A program made the position numbers and the translations under genes. DNA of 64,000 nt from Methanobacterium_D sp040373355 (lineage in GTDB: Archaea > Methanobacteriota > Methanobacteria > Methanobacteriales > Methanobacteriaceae), in assembly GCF_047495555.1 (NCBI RefSeq), contig NZ_CP166866.1, positions 620,001-684,000 of the forward strand, written 5' to 3'. The notes under the pieces are model-generated. The model was not told where the DNA came from, did not search any database, and was given only the letters and a program-made list of their open reading frames with translations. Below are positions 35,337 through 43,967 of the stretch, in pieces. The first letter of the stretch is position 1. The number at the start of each line of letters is the position of its first letter.

Positions 35337-36854
35337 ATGTATATAGAAAAAGTAAAAGACACGATGAATCTACCTAAAACGGTAAGAATATTCGATACAA
35401 CACTAAGAGATGGGGAACAAACACCTGGTGTTGCAATAACTGTAGAAGAGAAAATTAGAATTGCAAAAAGACTTGATGAACTTGGTGTTAATGTAATAGA
35501 AGTAGGATTTCCAGCAGCTTCGGTTGGAGAGAAGGAAGCAGCTAAAGAAATACTTAAACTGGGTTTAAATGCCCGTGCATGTGGTTTGGCAAGAATATTA
35601 AAAGAAGATGCAGATGCAGCTATGGACAGCGGCGTTGACTATATACATACATTTGTAGGAACATCCCCACTACACAGGGAATACAAGCTGAAAATGGGTA
35701 AAGAGGAGATACTAGCTAAAGCAGTGGATGCAGTTGAATATATTAAAGATCATGGTGTCATGGTGGAATTCTCAGCTGAGGATGCAACCAGAACAGAATT
35801 TGAATACTTGAAGGAAATTTATAAGGCAGTTGAAGAAGCAGGGGCAGATTATATAAATGTTCCAGATACTGTAGGAGTAATGGTTCCAACATCCATGAAA
35901 TGGCTTATAAGCAATCTTAAAGAGCATTTAAAGGTCCCAATAAGTGTCCATTGTCATGATGACTTTGGACTTGCAGTTGCAAATTCTCTTGTTTCAGTAG
36001 AAGCCGGTGCAACTCAGGTTCATGCAACAGTTAATGGATTGGGGGAAAGAGCAGGAAATGCATCATTAGAAGAAGTTGTTATGGCTTTAATCACCGAATA
36101 TGGTATTAAGATGGATATTAAAACTCAGAACCTTGTAAATCTTTCTGAATTTGTTTCAAGGATTACAGGAGTAAAGATGCCTCCAAATAAAGCTATTGTA
36201 GGAGAAAATGCATTTGCACATGAGGCAGGAATACACGTACACGGAGTGCTTGCAAAGGCAGAAACATATGAACCAATAACACCTGAGATAGTAGGGCACA
36301 CTAGAAGAATAGTTTTAGGAAAACATACAGGCGCAAAGGCAATTAAAGCAAAACTGGGTGAATACGGCATAGAATTAAATGAAGAACAGTTTAATAAAGT
36401 TTATGAACAGGTTAAAGCCCTTGGAGATAAGGGTAAATGCGTTACAGATGCTGACTTAAAAGCTTTAGCTGAAAACATCCTTGGAAAAGCAAAAGAGGAA
36501 ATTGTGAAGCTTGAGGGTTTTTCTGTAATGACTGGAAACAGTGTTATGCCTACTGCTACTGTGAAGTTAAATATCGATGGAAAAATAAAAACTGCTGCTA
36601 AGACTGGTGTTGGTCCTGTGGATGCGGCCATAAATGCTATTCAGAGCCTAATGGGTGATGGTGAAGATATTGAACTTCAAGAATATAATATAGAAGCTAT
36701 AACTGGGGGAACGGATGCACTTGCAGAGGTTTTTATTATTATGGCAGATAAAAAAGGAAATCGTGCTACTGGAAGGTCAACAACAGAAGATGTAGTTCTT
36801 GCTTCTGTGGAAGCAGTTTTAGATGCAGTAAATAAAATACTAATCCTTAGATGA
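35337..36854 (+). CDS. leuA: 2-isopropylmalate synthase family enzyme
   Basis: Acetyl-CoA-dependent aldol-type synthase, 505 residues. The catalytic TIM barrel has FDTTLRDGEQTPGV (residues 19-32), VIEVGFPAASVGE, VEFSAEDATRTE, HCHDDFGLAVANS (metal-binding HxH region) and VNGLGERAGNASLEE. GENAFAHEAGIHVHGVL follows, and the C-terminal LeuA regulatory (allosteric) domain covers about residues 385-505. The family also includes citramalate synthase (CimA) and homocitrate synthase (AksA). EVGFP and the C-terminal domain favour LeuA, but CimA cannot be excluded. AAAGGAG precedes the ATG. Confidence 0.85.
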   Translation: MYIEKVKDTMNLPKTVRIFDTTLRDGEQTPGVAITVEEKIRIAKRLDELGVNVIEVGFPAASVGEKEAAKEILKLGLNARACGLARILKEDADAAMDSGVDYIHTFVGTSPLHREYKLKMGKEEILAKAVDAVEYIKDHGVMVEFSAEDATRTEFEYLKEIYKAVEEAGADYINVPDTVGVMVPTSMKWLISNLKEHLKVPISVHCHDDFGLAVANSLVSVEAGATQVHATVNGLGERAGNASLEEVVMALITEYGIKMDIKTQNLVNLSEFVSRITGVKMPPNKAIVGENAFAHEAGIHVHGVLAKAETYEPITPEIVGHTRRIVLGKHTGAKAIKAKLGEYGIELNEEQFNKVYEQVKALGDKGKCVTDADLKALAENILGKAKEEIVKLEGFSVMTGNSVMPTATVKLNIDGKIKTAAKTGVGPVDAAINAIQSLMGDGEDIELQEYNIEAITGGTDALAEVFIIMADKKGNRATGRSTTEDVVLASVEAVLDAVNKILILR

Positions 36855-36904
36855 AGTGTAATAGATTGAAAAACAAATGATAAAACTATTAAAAGAGGAT
36901 TTAA

Positions 36905-37075
36905 TACAGTACCCATTGTGTATCCAATGAGTGCAAATATTTAGTTGTTGAAGATGAAAGAATTACGGCAGAAGACATAAAAGACGGAAATAAAGTTAAC
37001 ATCAATGGAAGTATTACTCTTATTGAAAAGGGCATAGATAATATAGGCAGTATGGTCATAATTTTTAGAGATTAG
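36905..37075 (+). pseudogene. Possible gene remnant after leuA
   Basis: An open frame without a normal start codon reads THCVSNECKYLVVEDERI, then TAEDIKDGNKVNINGSI and TLIEKGIDNIGSMVIIF before TAG. The residue mix (Glu, Asp, Lys, Gly, Ile) and the absence of stop codons over 57 codons look like the end of a real protein. A TAA at 36902 blocks extension, and no family is recognised. It may be a decayed gene or a small gene with an unusual start. Confidence 0.3.
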
Positions 37076-37286
37076 AAGTAAATAATCTATTATAAAACTT
37101 AATTATGATCATATTTAGCAATACTTATTGATTTTATTTAAGTTTAAGAGATAATTATCATTGTTTAATCAAGTATATATGCATTCATTTTGATAAGAAA
37201 ACGTTATATGGATAGCAAAGTCAAATATTTGTTGTAAATTATATTCTCAGTTGTAAGAAGTCTAAAATGATGTTATGCAAAACATA

Positions 37287-37401
37287 AATTATATATATTA
37301 ATTAAAGATTATAGTAATAATATAAAACAATTAGCATGGTTATTCTTTGGAGGTTATCAAAATCTTCGATTTTGGAACCCCAAATATGTAATATTTGGAG
37401 G
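37287..37401 (+). promoter_or_regulatory. alba promoter and structured leader with alternative hairpins
   Basis: ATATATAT near 37290 is a good TATA box, giving a leader of about 90 nt. In the leader, TTTGGAGGTT (37346-37355) and CAAAATC (37358-37364) can pair with GATTTTG (37368-37374) and AACCCCAAA (37376-37384). The alternative stem AACCCCAAATAT (37376-37387) with ATATTTGG-A-GG (37391-37401) and following TT hides the Shine-Dalgarno GGAGG (37397-37401). The two stems share the AACCCCAAA strand and exclude each other. The same core, with a 56-nt insert, lies before parA. Confidence 0.7.
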
Positions 37402-37409
37402 TTAAAGTG

Positions 37410-37682
37410 ATGTCAGAGGAAAATGTTGTATACATTGGAAATAAACCGGTAATGAACTATGTTTTAGCTGTCGTAACACAAATGAACGGCGGAACTAAAG
37501 AAGTTATTTTAAAAGCACGTGGAAGGGCTATAAGTAGAGCTGTCGACGTTGCTGAAATAGTTAGAAACAGGTTTATAACAGACGTAGAACTTGGATCAAT
37601 AGATATATGTACAGAGGAAATCTTAAGTAACGAAGGCACAGCTACAAACGTTTCGGCTATTGAAATTCAGCTTTGCAAATAA
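37410..37682 (+). CDS. alba: Alba DNA/RNA-binding chromatin protein
   Basis: Small basic nucleic-acid-binding protein of 90 residues with the complete Alba fold: VVYIGNKPVMNYVLAVVTQMN (in part: YIGNKPVMNYVLAV), VILKARGRAISRAVDVAEIVRNRF (in part: KARGRAISRAVDVAE), then IDICTEEILSNEGTATNVSAIEI. The IGxKPxMNY and KARGxAIxxAVD motifs are family hallmarks. It coats DNA or RNA in many archaea. The ATG at 37410 is 8 nt behind GGAGG. A TTG at 37395 lies inside the leader hairpin and is rejected as the start. A hairpin terminator follows the gene. Confidence 0.95.
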   Translation: MSEENVVYIGNKPVMNYVLAVVTQMNGGTKEVILKARGRAISRAVDVAEIVRNRFITDVELGSIDICTEEILSNEGTATNVSAIEIQLCK

Positions 37683-37704
37683 AATCAGTGAGATAACTCC
37701 AAAT

Positions 37705-37740
37705 TGAAACCAAACGGTTTCATTTATTTAATTTTAGTTT
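37705..37740 (+). terminator. Hairpin terminator after alba
   Basis: TGAAACC (37705-37711) and GGTTTCA (37716-37722) form a 7-bp stem around AAAC, followed by TTTATTTAATTTTAGTTT. It lies 22 bp beyond the alba stop. Confidence 0.65.
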
Positions 37741-37821
37741 CAATTACATTATTTAAATTAATTTTCATTTTAATTATAAATTCTAAATTCTAAAAAAATA
37801 ATAATAGATGGAAATTCCATC

Positions 37822-39060
37822 TTATTGTACTTTTCTTCGTCCTTTAATCATTCTAAGTGCAATTAGCACAATGATTAGTAGGATAATTATTCCAGCAATA
37901 TAATACAAGTATTCTGAAGTTGGGCCTATTTTTTTCTCGTTATCAAGAGCGTATATGTATCCATCTCCACCACCTACGTATATTTCATTTCCATATACTG
38001 CAGGAGATGATGTAAATGGTGCATTGAATAGATAGTAACCTGGTGAATAAGTCCAATCTTCTTTCCCGCTGTATTTATTTAACATATATACTGTTCCACT
38101 GCTTGAGGTGACTACAATATCGTCTCCCATAAGTGCGGGAGTTGATTCTACATTACCTATATTTACTGACCATTTGACTTTTCCATCTCTCATATCAAGA
38201 CATGTTATGTTTCCATTGTCAGCTCCAATAAATAGGCTGTTGTCATTGGAATCAAGGAGCGCTGATCCTTTTACAGGGTCTCCAAAATTATAGGACCATT
38301 TTACTGAACCATCCTTGGTATTAATTGCATATAATACACCGTTATCTGTCCCTTCGTATAGAACATCATCCTTAATCGCAGGAGAAGATCTTACTGCATT
38401 TCCAGTATCGAATTCCCATAATTTTGAGCCATCTTTTGTTTTTAATGAATAAATTTTACCATCATCTGATCCAAAGTATATATTTCCATTGTAAACTGCA
38501 GGGGATGTTTTTATTGCATTTTCGCTTTCAAATTCCCATTTCATTTTACCATCATTGGCATTTAATGCATATAAACGGTTATCATTTGCTCCAAAATAAA
38601 TAACTCCATTATCTATTGATGGAGATGATTCAATGGAATTACCAGTTTTATATTTCCACACTGAATCTCCATTTTTCTTATTTAAAGCATAGAAATAATT
38701 ATCCATGGATCCAAAGTACACTTTGTCCCCATTTACAATTGGGGAGGATATAATGCCTCCACCAGTCACATAATCCCATACTCTACTTCCATCATCAAGA
38801 TTTAGGGCGTAAAATTTTCCATCAATTGATCCGAAGTATAAAGTTTTATCTGAAATTGCAGGGGATGATATAACTGCTTTTCCGGCTTTAAAAAGCCATG
38901 ATTCAGGGACAAAATCTGTTGCTTCATCTATATAACCTGAATGATCTAGATTTGCATGGAACATATTCCAATCTTGTGCTGAAACAGGTGCTATTGAAAC
39001 AGGAACTGCTAATAAGCACATTATAACAAATCCAATCAATAAATTCTTTTTCATAAACAT
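37822..39060 (-). CDS. Exported PQQ-like beta-propeller protein with C-terminal anchor
   Basis: The protein of about 412 residues has an N-terminal signal (MKKNLLIGFVIMCLLAVPVSIAPVSA region), then about eight PQQ-like blade repeats. Each repeat has the pattern SSPAI-x-D-x-xLYFGS-x-D-G-x-xYALNxxDGxxxW; examples are SSPAISDKTLYFGSIDGKFYAL and TSPAVYNGNIYFGSDDGKIYSL, the latter two cited only by their YFGS cores. It ends in a transmembrane helix (YYIAGIIILLIIVLIALRM) and a basic tail, so the propeller should face outside. AAGGTG precedes the ATG at 39060. It follows the ABC permease by 21 bp and is probably part of the PadR-ABC operon. The ligand is unknown. Confidence 0.85.
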   Translation of the reverse strand: MFMKKNLLIGFVIMCLLAVPVSIAPVSAQDWNMFHANLDHSGYIDEATDFVPESWLFKAGKAVISSPAISDKTLYFGSIDGKFYALNLDDGSRVWDYVTGGGIISSPIVNGDKVYFGSMDNYFYALNKKNGDSVWKYKTGNSIESSPSIDNGVIYFGANDNRLYALNANDGKMKWEFESENAIKTSPAVYNGNIYFGSDDGKIYSLKTKDGSKLWEFDTGNAVRSSPAIKDDVLYEGTDNGVLYAINTKDGSVKWSYNFGDPVKGSALLDSNDNSLFIGADNGNITCLDMRDGKVKWSVNIGNVESTPALMGDDIVVTSSSGTVYMLNKYSGKEDWTYSPGYYLFNAPFTSSPAVYGNEIYVGGGDGYIYALDNEKKIGPTSEYLYYIAGIIILLIIVLIALRMIKGRRKVQ

Positions 39061-39081
39061 TTTATTCACCTTAATATTTAT

Positions 39082-40290
39082 TTAAATGTCTCTGTTAAAT
39101 CTTGTAACTCCCATTGCAAAGAATAATGCTGTGAATCCTAATAATACCACTATATCTAACCAAATGTCTCCAATACCTGCTCCTTTAAGCATTACTGCCC
39201 TTAATGCGTCATTTGCATAAGTTAAGGGGACTATGTATGCTATTTTCTGGAATATCCATGGCATAGTTTCAATTGGGTAGAATACGCCAGATACAAACAT
39301 CATAGGCATTGTAAACGGCATTACCATTTGCATGTAATCTTCTTGAGTTCCAACCCTTGCAGATATCATTATTCCGAAACCTACAAAACATAATGCTCCT
39401 AGTACTAGAAGCAATAACGTTAAGGCCATACCTCCTTTTATGACAATTCCAAATAGTATAATTGCGGCTATAATAAGAATTAAAGCCCTTCCAGTTTCTA
39501 TAATTAATTTAGATAGAATCTTACCTCCGACAACTGTAGCTACATTTGTTGGGGTCATGAAAAGTCTTGCAAGTTCTCCTCTTTCTCTTTCACCAGCTAT
39601 TGATTCTCCCATACCAAACATACATGAAAACATAACGGTCATAGCAAGTACAGCAGGTACCAAGAAGTCTATGTATTTTATATCTCCATACAGCTTGTTA
39701 ATTTGGAAATTAATAGTATTCATTACGTTCTGTATATTTAGAGGTTGTTGTTGTGTTACTTGAACTGGATTTTGCTGAACTTGTATAGCAGATGCTGAAG
39801 CTGCAGTAGGTTTTAGATTCATAGCTTGAAGCTTTTGAACACCAAGTTCGTTTGAAATTTGATTAAATAAAGCTTGTGTAGCTGGAAGAACTGCAGTCGT
39901 AGCCATCTGATCCGAAGAATCTACATCAATGAGTACACTTTTTGGTTTTGTATCCTGCATATCATCATAATTTGAAGGTAAAATTATGGCAGCTTTAACC
40001 TGACCACTTTGAACCATTTCTTTTCCTTTATCAGGATCTGTCGTTATTTCCTTAACGTCATACAAACTCATGCCTTTAATTGCATTTAGAGTTGCATCGG
40101 TTACTTGACCATGGCTTTGTTCTACTACTACAATTGGAATATTTTCCAGTTCTCCGCCCATACCATAACCGAAAAGGGTTATCATGATTATGGGAAACAA
40201 AAGTATTGAAAGTAAACGTGGTTTGTGCCTCCATAGGACCATAAGGTCTTTTTTGAGCATCCACATGAATTTTTTAGTCTCCGCCATCAA
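39082..40290 (-). CDS. ABC-2 type transporter permease
   Basis: The 402-residue membrane protein starts with a cytoplasmic LKKDLMVLWRHKPRLLSILLFPI and a first helix. A large external domain follows (about 50-210, IPIVVVEQSHGQ and a Gln-rich QVQQNPVQVTQQQP stretch), then five helices with the ABC-2 hallmark GESIAGERERGELARLFMTP. It is the permease half of a YhgE/NatB/DrrB-like exporter. It overlaps the ATPase gene by 17 bp, so the two are translationally coupled. The substrate is unknown: drug, lipid and wall precursor export all fit. Confidence 0.92.
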   Translation of the reverse strand: MMAETKKFMWMLKKDLMVLWRHKPRLLSILLFPIIMITLFGYGMGGELENIPIVVVEQSHGQVTDATLNAIKGMSLYDVKEITTDPDKGKEMVQSGQVKAAIILPSNYDDMQDTKPKSVLIDVDSSDQMATTAVLPATQALFNQISNELGVQKLQAMNLKPTAASASAIQVQQNPVQVTQQQPLNIQNVMNTINFQINKLYGDIKYIDFLVPAVLAMTVMFSCMFGMGESIAGERERGELARLFMTPTNVATVVGGKILSKLIIETGRALILIIAAIILFGIVIKGGMALTLLLLVLGALCFVGFGIMISARVGTQEDYMQMVMPFTMPMMFVSGVFYPIETMPWIFQKIAYIVPLTYANDALRAVMLKGAGIGDIWLDIVVLLGFTALFFAMGVTRFNRDI

Positions 40291-41374
40291 TTACACCTTC
40301 TTCTTGTTTCTTTTTAGAGGTAACTCTCATGAACACGTCTTCTAGGGAAGGATCTTTTGTGGCTATGGATGTAATATTCCCTCCATGTTCAATTATATCT
40401 GCTATAACTTTGGTTACTGCCTCATCTGAATCTTCTATATCTAAAGTTATTCTTCCAGAAGTGTGTTCTGCAACATTATAGACTATAGGTAAATTATTAA
40501 GATGATCGAGCATCTTCTGATCGTTATTACTTATCATAAAACTTAATTCTTTTAAATTAGGATCATAACTTCTCATATTGCCTTTTATGTATTCGACTGC
40601 TTCTCTATCTTCCTTGTTGGTTTCTTCAAGTATTTTTTCAATGGCTTCAGAAACATTTGAAGTAATTGGTGATTTTTCTTCTTTAATTTCTTTAATCATG
40701 GTGTCTTTAAGTCCTTGAGGAGTATCGAAAGCAGCAAGTTTGCCCTGACTTATAATCCCTACATCATCACAGAGTAATTCTACTTCGTACATATCGTGTG
40801 AGCATAAAATAATTGTATGACCATTTGAGTTTAATTCTTCGACTAAATCCCATAAAACTCTCTTTGTTGTTGGATCTAATCCAATTGTAGGCTCATCTAA
40901 GAATAAAATATCTGGTTGGTGTATTAAACTTGCAACTACTGAGGCTTTTTGCTTCATACCTCCAGAAAGCTGTTTTACAAGCTTATCTTCTGCATATTTT
41001 ATGTCTACCATTTCCATAAGTTCATCTGCTCTGTCTTCTTTAAGGTCACTTGGAAGACCATAGAAATCAGCACAAAGATGAATATTTTCTTTAACAGTAA
41101 GGTCTCCATAGAGACTTACAAGCTGAGGTACCATCCCTATTTTTTGTCTTACTTCATCAGGATTTTTTAAAATATCATATCCTGCAACTGTTGCAGTTCC
41201 TGAAGTTGGAAGGATTAAGCAGGTGAGCATTTTTATAGTGGTCGTTTTTCCAGCACCATTAGGACCTAAAAATCCAAATATTGTCTTATCTCTAACTTTC
41301 ATATTTAGAGCATCGACAGCTAGAAAATCACCATATTTCTTTGTAAGATCGGATGTTTCTATAGCATATTTCAT
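40274..41374 (-). CDS. ABC transporter ATP-binding protein
   Basis: The 366-residue ATPase has Walker A GFLGPNGAGKTTTIKML (about residue 40), the Q-loop MVPQLVSLYGDLTVKENI, the signature LSGGMKQKASVVASLI, Walker B DILFLDEPTIGLDPTTKRVLW, and the switch His in LCSHDMYEVE. The C-terminal extension of about 130 residues is of the DrrA/CcmA type. It pairs with the downstream ABC-2 permease and is preceded by a PadR regulator gene with an 11-bp gap. AGGAG precedes the ATG. Confidence 0.95.
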   Translation of the reverse strand: MKYAIETSDLTKKYGDFLAVDALNMKVRDKTIFGFLGPNGAGKTTTIKMLTCLILPTSGTATVAGYDILKNPDEVRQKIGMVPQLVSLYGDLTVKENIHLCADFYGLPSDLKEDRADELMEMVDIKYAEDKLVKQLSGGMKQKASVVASLIHQPDILFLDEPTIGLDPTTKRVLWDLVEELNSNGHTIILCSHDMYEVELLCDDVGIISQGKLAAFDTPQGLKDTMIKEIKEEKSPITSNVSEAIEKILEETNKEDREAVEYIKGNMRSYDPNLKELSFMISNNDQKMLDHLNNLPIVYNVAEHTSGRITLDIEDSDEAVTKVIADIIEHGGNITSIATKDPSLEDVFMRVTSKKKQEEGVIDGGD

Positions 41375-41385
41375 AAATTTAACTC

Positions 41386-41892
41386 CTATTCTTTATTTTC
41401 AGTTGATATCATGTCTTTAACAAAGTCTACCCAAAGGCTAGAATGATTTTCTCGAGCGAGTTTGGCAAGTTCCCTAAACCTGGAAAGAGTTTTTTCCCCT
41501 TCTTCAGTTATTTCGTAATACTTTACTTTTCTTTTTCCCTGGTGTTCCCATGATCCTTTTATTAGTCCATGTTTTTCCAGATCGTGCAGTACGGGGTATA
41601 TTTTACTTGCACTAGGCATTTTATCTTCATTAATAGGTGCAGACTCATGAAGCCGGGTCATTATTTCATATCCATGTTGCCTTTCTTTGCTAATAAGCCA
41701 TAGAATCATGGTATTACCAAAACCTCGCATTAAGCCTTTTATGAGTTTCTGTTCGTATTTAGACATTTCTTCAAAGATTCTTTTTCGTTCTTGAACTTCC
41801 GCTTTAACTTTTTCTAATTCATTATCTTCTAAATCTTTTTTAAAGCTAGAATTATCAGAACTATCTTTAAAGGGCGCTTCTTTATCACCCAT
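41386..41892 (-). CDS. PadR-family transcriptional regulator
   Basis: The 168-residue protein has an unusual charged N-terminal extension of about 45 residues. The PadR winged helix follows: TMILWLISKERQHGYEIMTRLHE, SASKIYPVLHDLEKHGLIKGSWE, and KRKVKYYEITEEGEKTLSRFRELA. PadR proteins often repress adjacent multidrug-type ABC exporters, and the operon order here (padR, ATPase, permease, propeller protein) fits that. GGAGG precedes the ATG. Two ATATATCA-containing sites lie in the upstream region. Confidence 0.92.
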   Translation of the reverse strand: MGDKEAPFKDSSDNSSFKKDLEDNELEKVKAEVQERKRIFEEMSKYEQKLIKGLMRGFGNTMILWLISKERQHGYEIMTRLHESAPINEDKMPSASKIYPVLHDLEKHGLIKGSWEHQGKRKVKYYEITEEGEKTLSRFRELAKLARENHSSLWVDFVKDMISTENKE

Positions 41893-41917
41893 TAATTTGC
41901 CTCCATTAATTTGTTTT

Positions 41918-41959
41918 TTAATATATCAGAATTTGACATAATACTTTTTGATATATCAA
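41918..41959. promoter_or_regulatory. Candidate PadR operator
   Basis: TTGATATATCAA (41948-41959) is a perfect 12-bp palindrome. TTAATATATCAGAA (41919-41932) shares the core ATATATCA, about 30 bp closer to padR. Both lie in the divergent promoter region between padR and the TIM-barrel gene at 42034. Autoregulation through this pair is a reasonable inference for a PadR protein. Confidence 0.45.
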
Positions 41960-42033
41960 TTTTCTATATAAATATTTTGGATATAAGATAGAAATAAAAA
42001 ATTTAATTAAATTAAATCATCAAAAATTATATC

Positions 42034-42789
42034 ATGAAAATAGGATTCTCCACTCTAGCGTTATTTATGAGTTCGCTAGAAAAATTTCTGGAAACTGCTT
42101 CAAGAGATGGATTTCAGTTGATGGAGATGCTTTGCGAAGGTCCTTATTGGCCTAGGAACATGCTATGCATGGATAAAGAGGAACTTGAAGTTTTTGATTC
42201 TTATGATATTGATATTTTTTTACACGCTCCTACTATAGATTTAAATCCTGCAAGCCTTAATCCGGGAATAAGGGAAGAAACACTTAAACAGCTTGAGGAA
42301 ACTATTGATTTTGCTTCATCTATTGGTGTAAAAGCCATTACAACACATCCTGGAATGATTAACAGGCTTGAAGATAGAATAAGGAATATGGGAATGCTTT
42401 ATTCTATAGAAACTCTTCAAAAAGCAAATGAATATGCAGAAGAAACTGGAGTTAAATTTTCTGTTGAAAATATGCCCAGTAGATATGCATATTTTTGTAA
42501 TAGCGCAGAAGAACATCAGTTTTTTGTTGATGAATGTAGTTGTTATGCTACTGTAGATACAGGACATGCAAATACTGCTGATAATCCAGAATCTTTTTTT
42601 AAAATGAAAAAAATAGCTTATTATCATCTAAATGATAATAATGGGGAAAAAGACCAGCATCTAGCTTTAGGTGAAGGGAGCTTTAATCTCAATTTACTTA
42701 AAAATGTAAACAAAGGTATAATTGAGTTAAATAATTATGAGAATATTCTTAAAAGTAGAGAAGTACTTTTATCTAATGGATTTGTATAA
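42034..42789 (+). CDS. Sugar-phosphate isomerase/AP-endonuclease-like TIM barrel
   Basis: The 251-residue protein has the xylose-isomerase-like TIM-barrel fold: KIGFSTLALF at strand 1, VKAITTHPGMI, VKFSVENMPSR, ATVDTGHANTADNPESFF and AYYHLNDNNGEKDQHLALGEG. These supply the Glu/His/Asp residues of the metal site. The substrate is unknown, and family members range from endonuclease IV to sugar epimerases. No Shine-Dalgarno is seen before the ATG, so it may be leaderless. It is followed after 29 bp by a DUF362 ferredoxin-like gene on the same strand. Confidence 0.82.
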   Translation: MKIGFSTLALFMSSLEKFLETASRDGFQLMEMLCEGPYWPRNMLCMDKEELEVFDSYDIDIFLHAPTIDLNPASLNPGIREETLKQLEETIDFASSIGVKAITTHPGMINRLEDRIRNMGMLYSIETLQKANEYAEETGVKFSVENMPSRYAYFCNSAEEHQFFVDECSCYATVDTGHANTADNPESFFKMKKIAYYHLNDNNGEKDQHLALGEGSFNLNLLKNVNKGIIELNNYENILKSREVLLSNGFV

Positions 42790-42818
42790 TTAATTCTAAG
42801 TAGATTTTCGGTGATTTA

Positions 42819-43922
42819 ATGGCAAGTAAAGTTTATTTTTCAGATTTCAGGTCAAGAAACAGCAAGGAAAACAAAATTAGCAAAATAAAGAAACTTTTTA
42901 AAGCTGCAAACTTTGAAAATAATATTAATAAAAAGGATTTAACCGCAATTAAAATTCACTTTGGTGAAAAAGGAAATGATTCCTATATAAATCCTGTTTT
43001 TGTACGGCAAATTGTTGACATGGTAAAAAAAGCAGGTGCAAATCCCTTTTTAACAGATACTAATACTCTTTATTATGGAAGCAGGCACAATGCTGTTGAT
43101 CATTTAAATACAGCTATACTGCATGGTTTTGATTATGCAGTTGCAGGAGCACCACTAGTTATTGCTGATGGAATTAGGGGAGAAAATGAAATAGAAATAG
43201 AAATTAATTTGAAACACTTTAAAACTGCAAAAATTGCAGGAGATATAGAAAAAGCAGATTCAATGATTGTACTCTCTCATTTTAAAGGCCATGGAATGAG
43301 TGGATTTGGAGGGGCTATTAAAAACCTTGCAATGGGATGTGCATCACCTGAAGGTAAATTGGAACAACATGAATGTGTTAAGCCCACAATAAATGAAAAA
43401 TGTATCGGATGTGGTAAATGTATAGCTTCATGTCCAGTATCTGCAATGATCATTGAAGGAAATAGGTCTCAAATTAATTATGAAGTATGTATCGCATGTA
43501 ATAATTGTTTTATGGTTTGTCCAGAATCTGTAATTGATCTGGAATGGGAAAATATAGGCATGTTCATTGAAAAAATGACGGAATATGCTTACGGGGCAGT
43601 TAAAAACAAACAAGATAAAGTCTGTTATATTAATTTTCTTATGGATATTACTCCAGACTGCGATTGTGTACCTTGGAGTGACGCTCCAATAGTCCCTGAT
43701 ATTGGAATACTGGCTTCTCATGATCCTGTAGCTCTTGATACTGCAAGTTATCACCTTGTAAATCAGCAATGTGGGTTTAAAAATTCTAGTTTAGGTCATA
43801 ATCATGAAAAAGGAGAAGATAAATTCAAGGGGCTCTATAAAAAAATCGAGGGTGATATTCAGATGAAATATGGGGAAGAAATAGATCTTGGAACTATGGA
43901 TTACGATTTAATTAGAATATAA
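42819..43922 (+). CDS. DUF362 protein with two [4Fe-4S] clusters
   Basis: The 367-residue protein combines a DUF362 domain (KIHFGEKGNDSYINPVFVRQIVDMVKKAG, shortened here to KIHFGEKGNDSYINP; TDTNTLYYGSRHNAVDH; FKGHGMSGFGGAIKNLAMGCAS, cited by GHGMSGFGGAIKNL) with a central ferredoxin insert: CIGCGKCIASCPVSA and CIACNNCFMVCPESV around residues 195-235. The C-terminal DUF362 part is DIGILASHDPVALDTASYHL. Such proteins are redox proteins of unknown substrate. GGTGATTTA precedes the ATG. It may be in an operon with the TIM-barrel gene before it and the TMEM175-like gene after it. Confidence 0.88.
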   Translation: MASKVYFSDFRSRNSKENKISKIKKLFKAANFENNINKKDLTAIKIHFGEKGNDSYINPVFVRQIVDMVKKAGANPFLTDTNTLYYGSRHNAVDHLNTAILHGFDYAVAGAPLVIADGIRGENEIEIEINLKHFKTAKIAGDIEKADSMIVLSHFKGHGMSGFGGAIKNLAMGCASPEGKLEQHECVKPTINEKCIGCGKCIASCPVSAMIIEGNRSQINYEVCIACNNCFMVCPESVIDLEWENIGMFIEKMTEYAYGAVKNKQDKVCYINFLMDITPDCDCVPWSDAPIVPDIGILASHDPVALDTASYHLVNQQCGFKNSSLGHNHEKGEDKFKGLYKKIEGDIQMKYGEEIDLGTMDYDLIRI

Positions 43923-43967
43923 TGCGTTTAATTGAATTTAAAGAAGTTTTTTTTATGTGAGGTTAAA

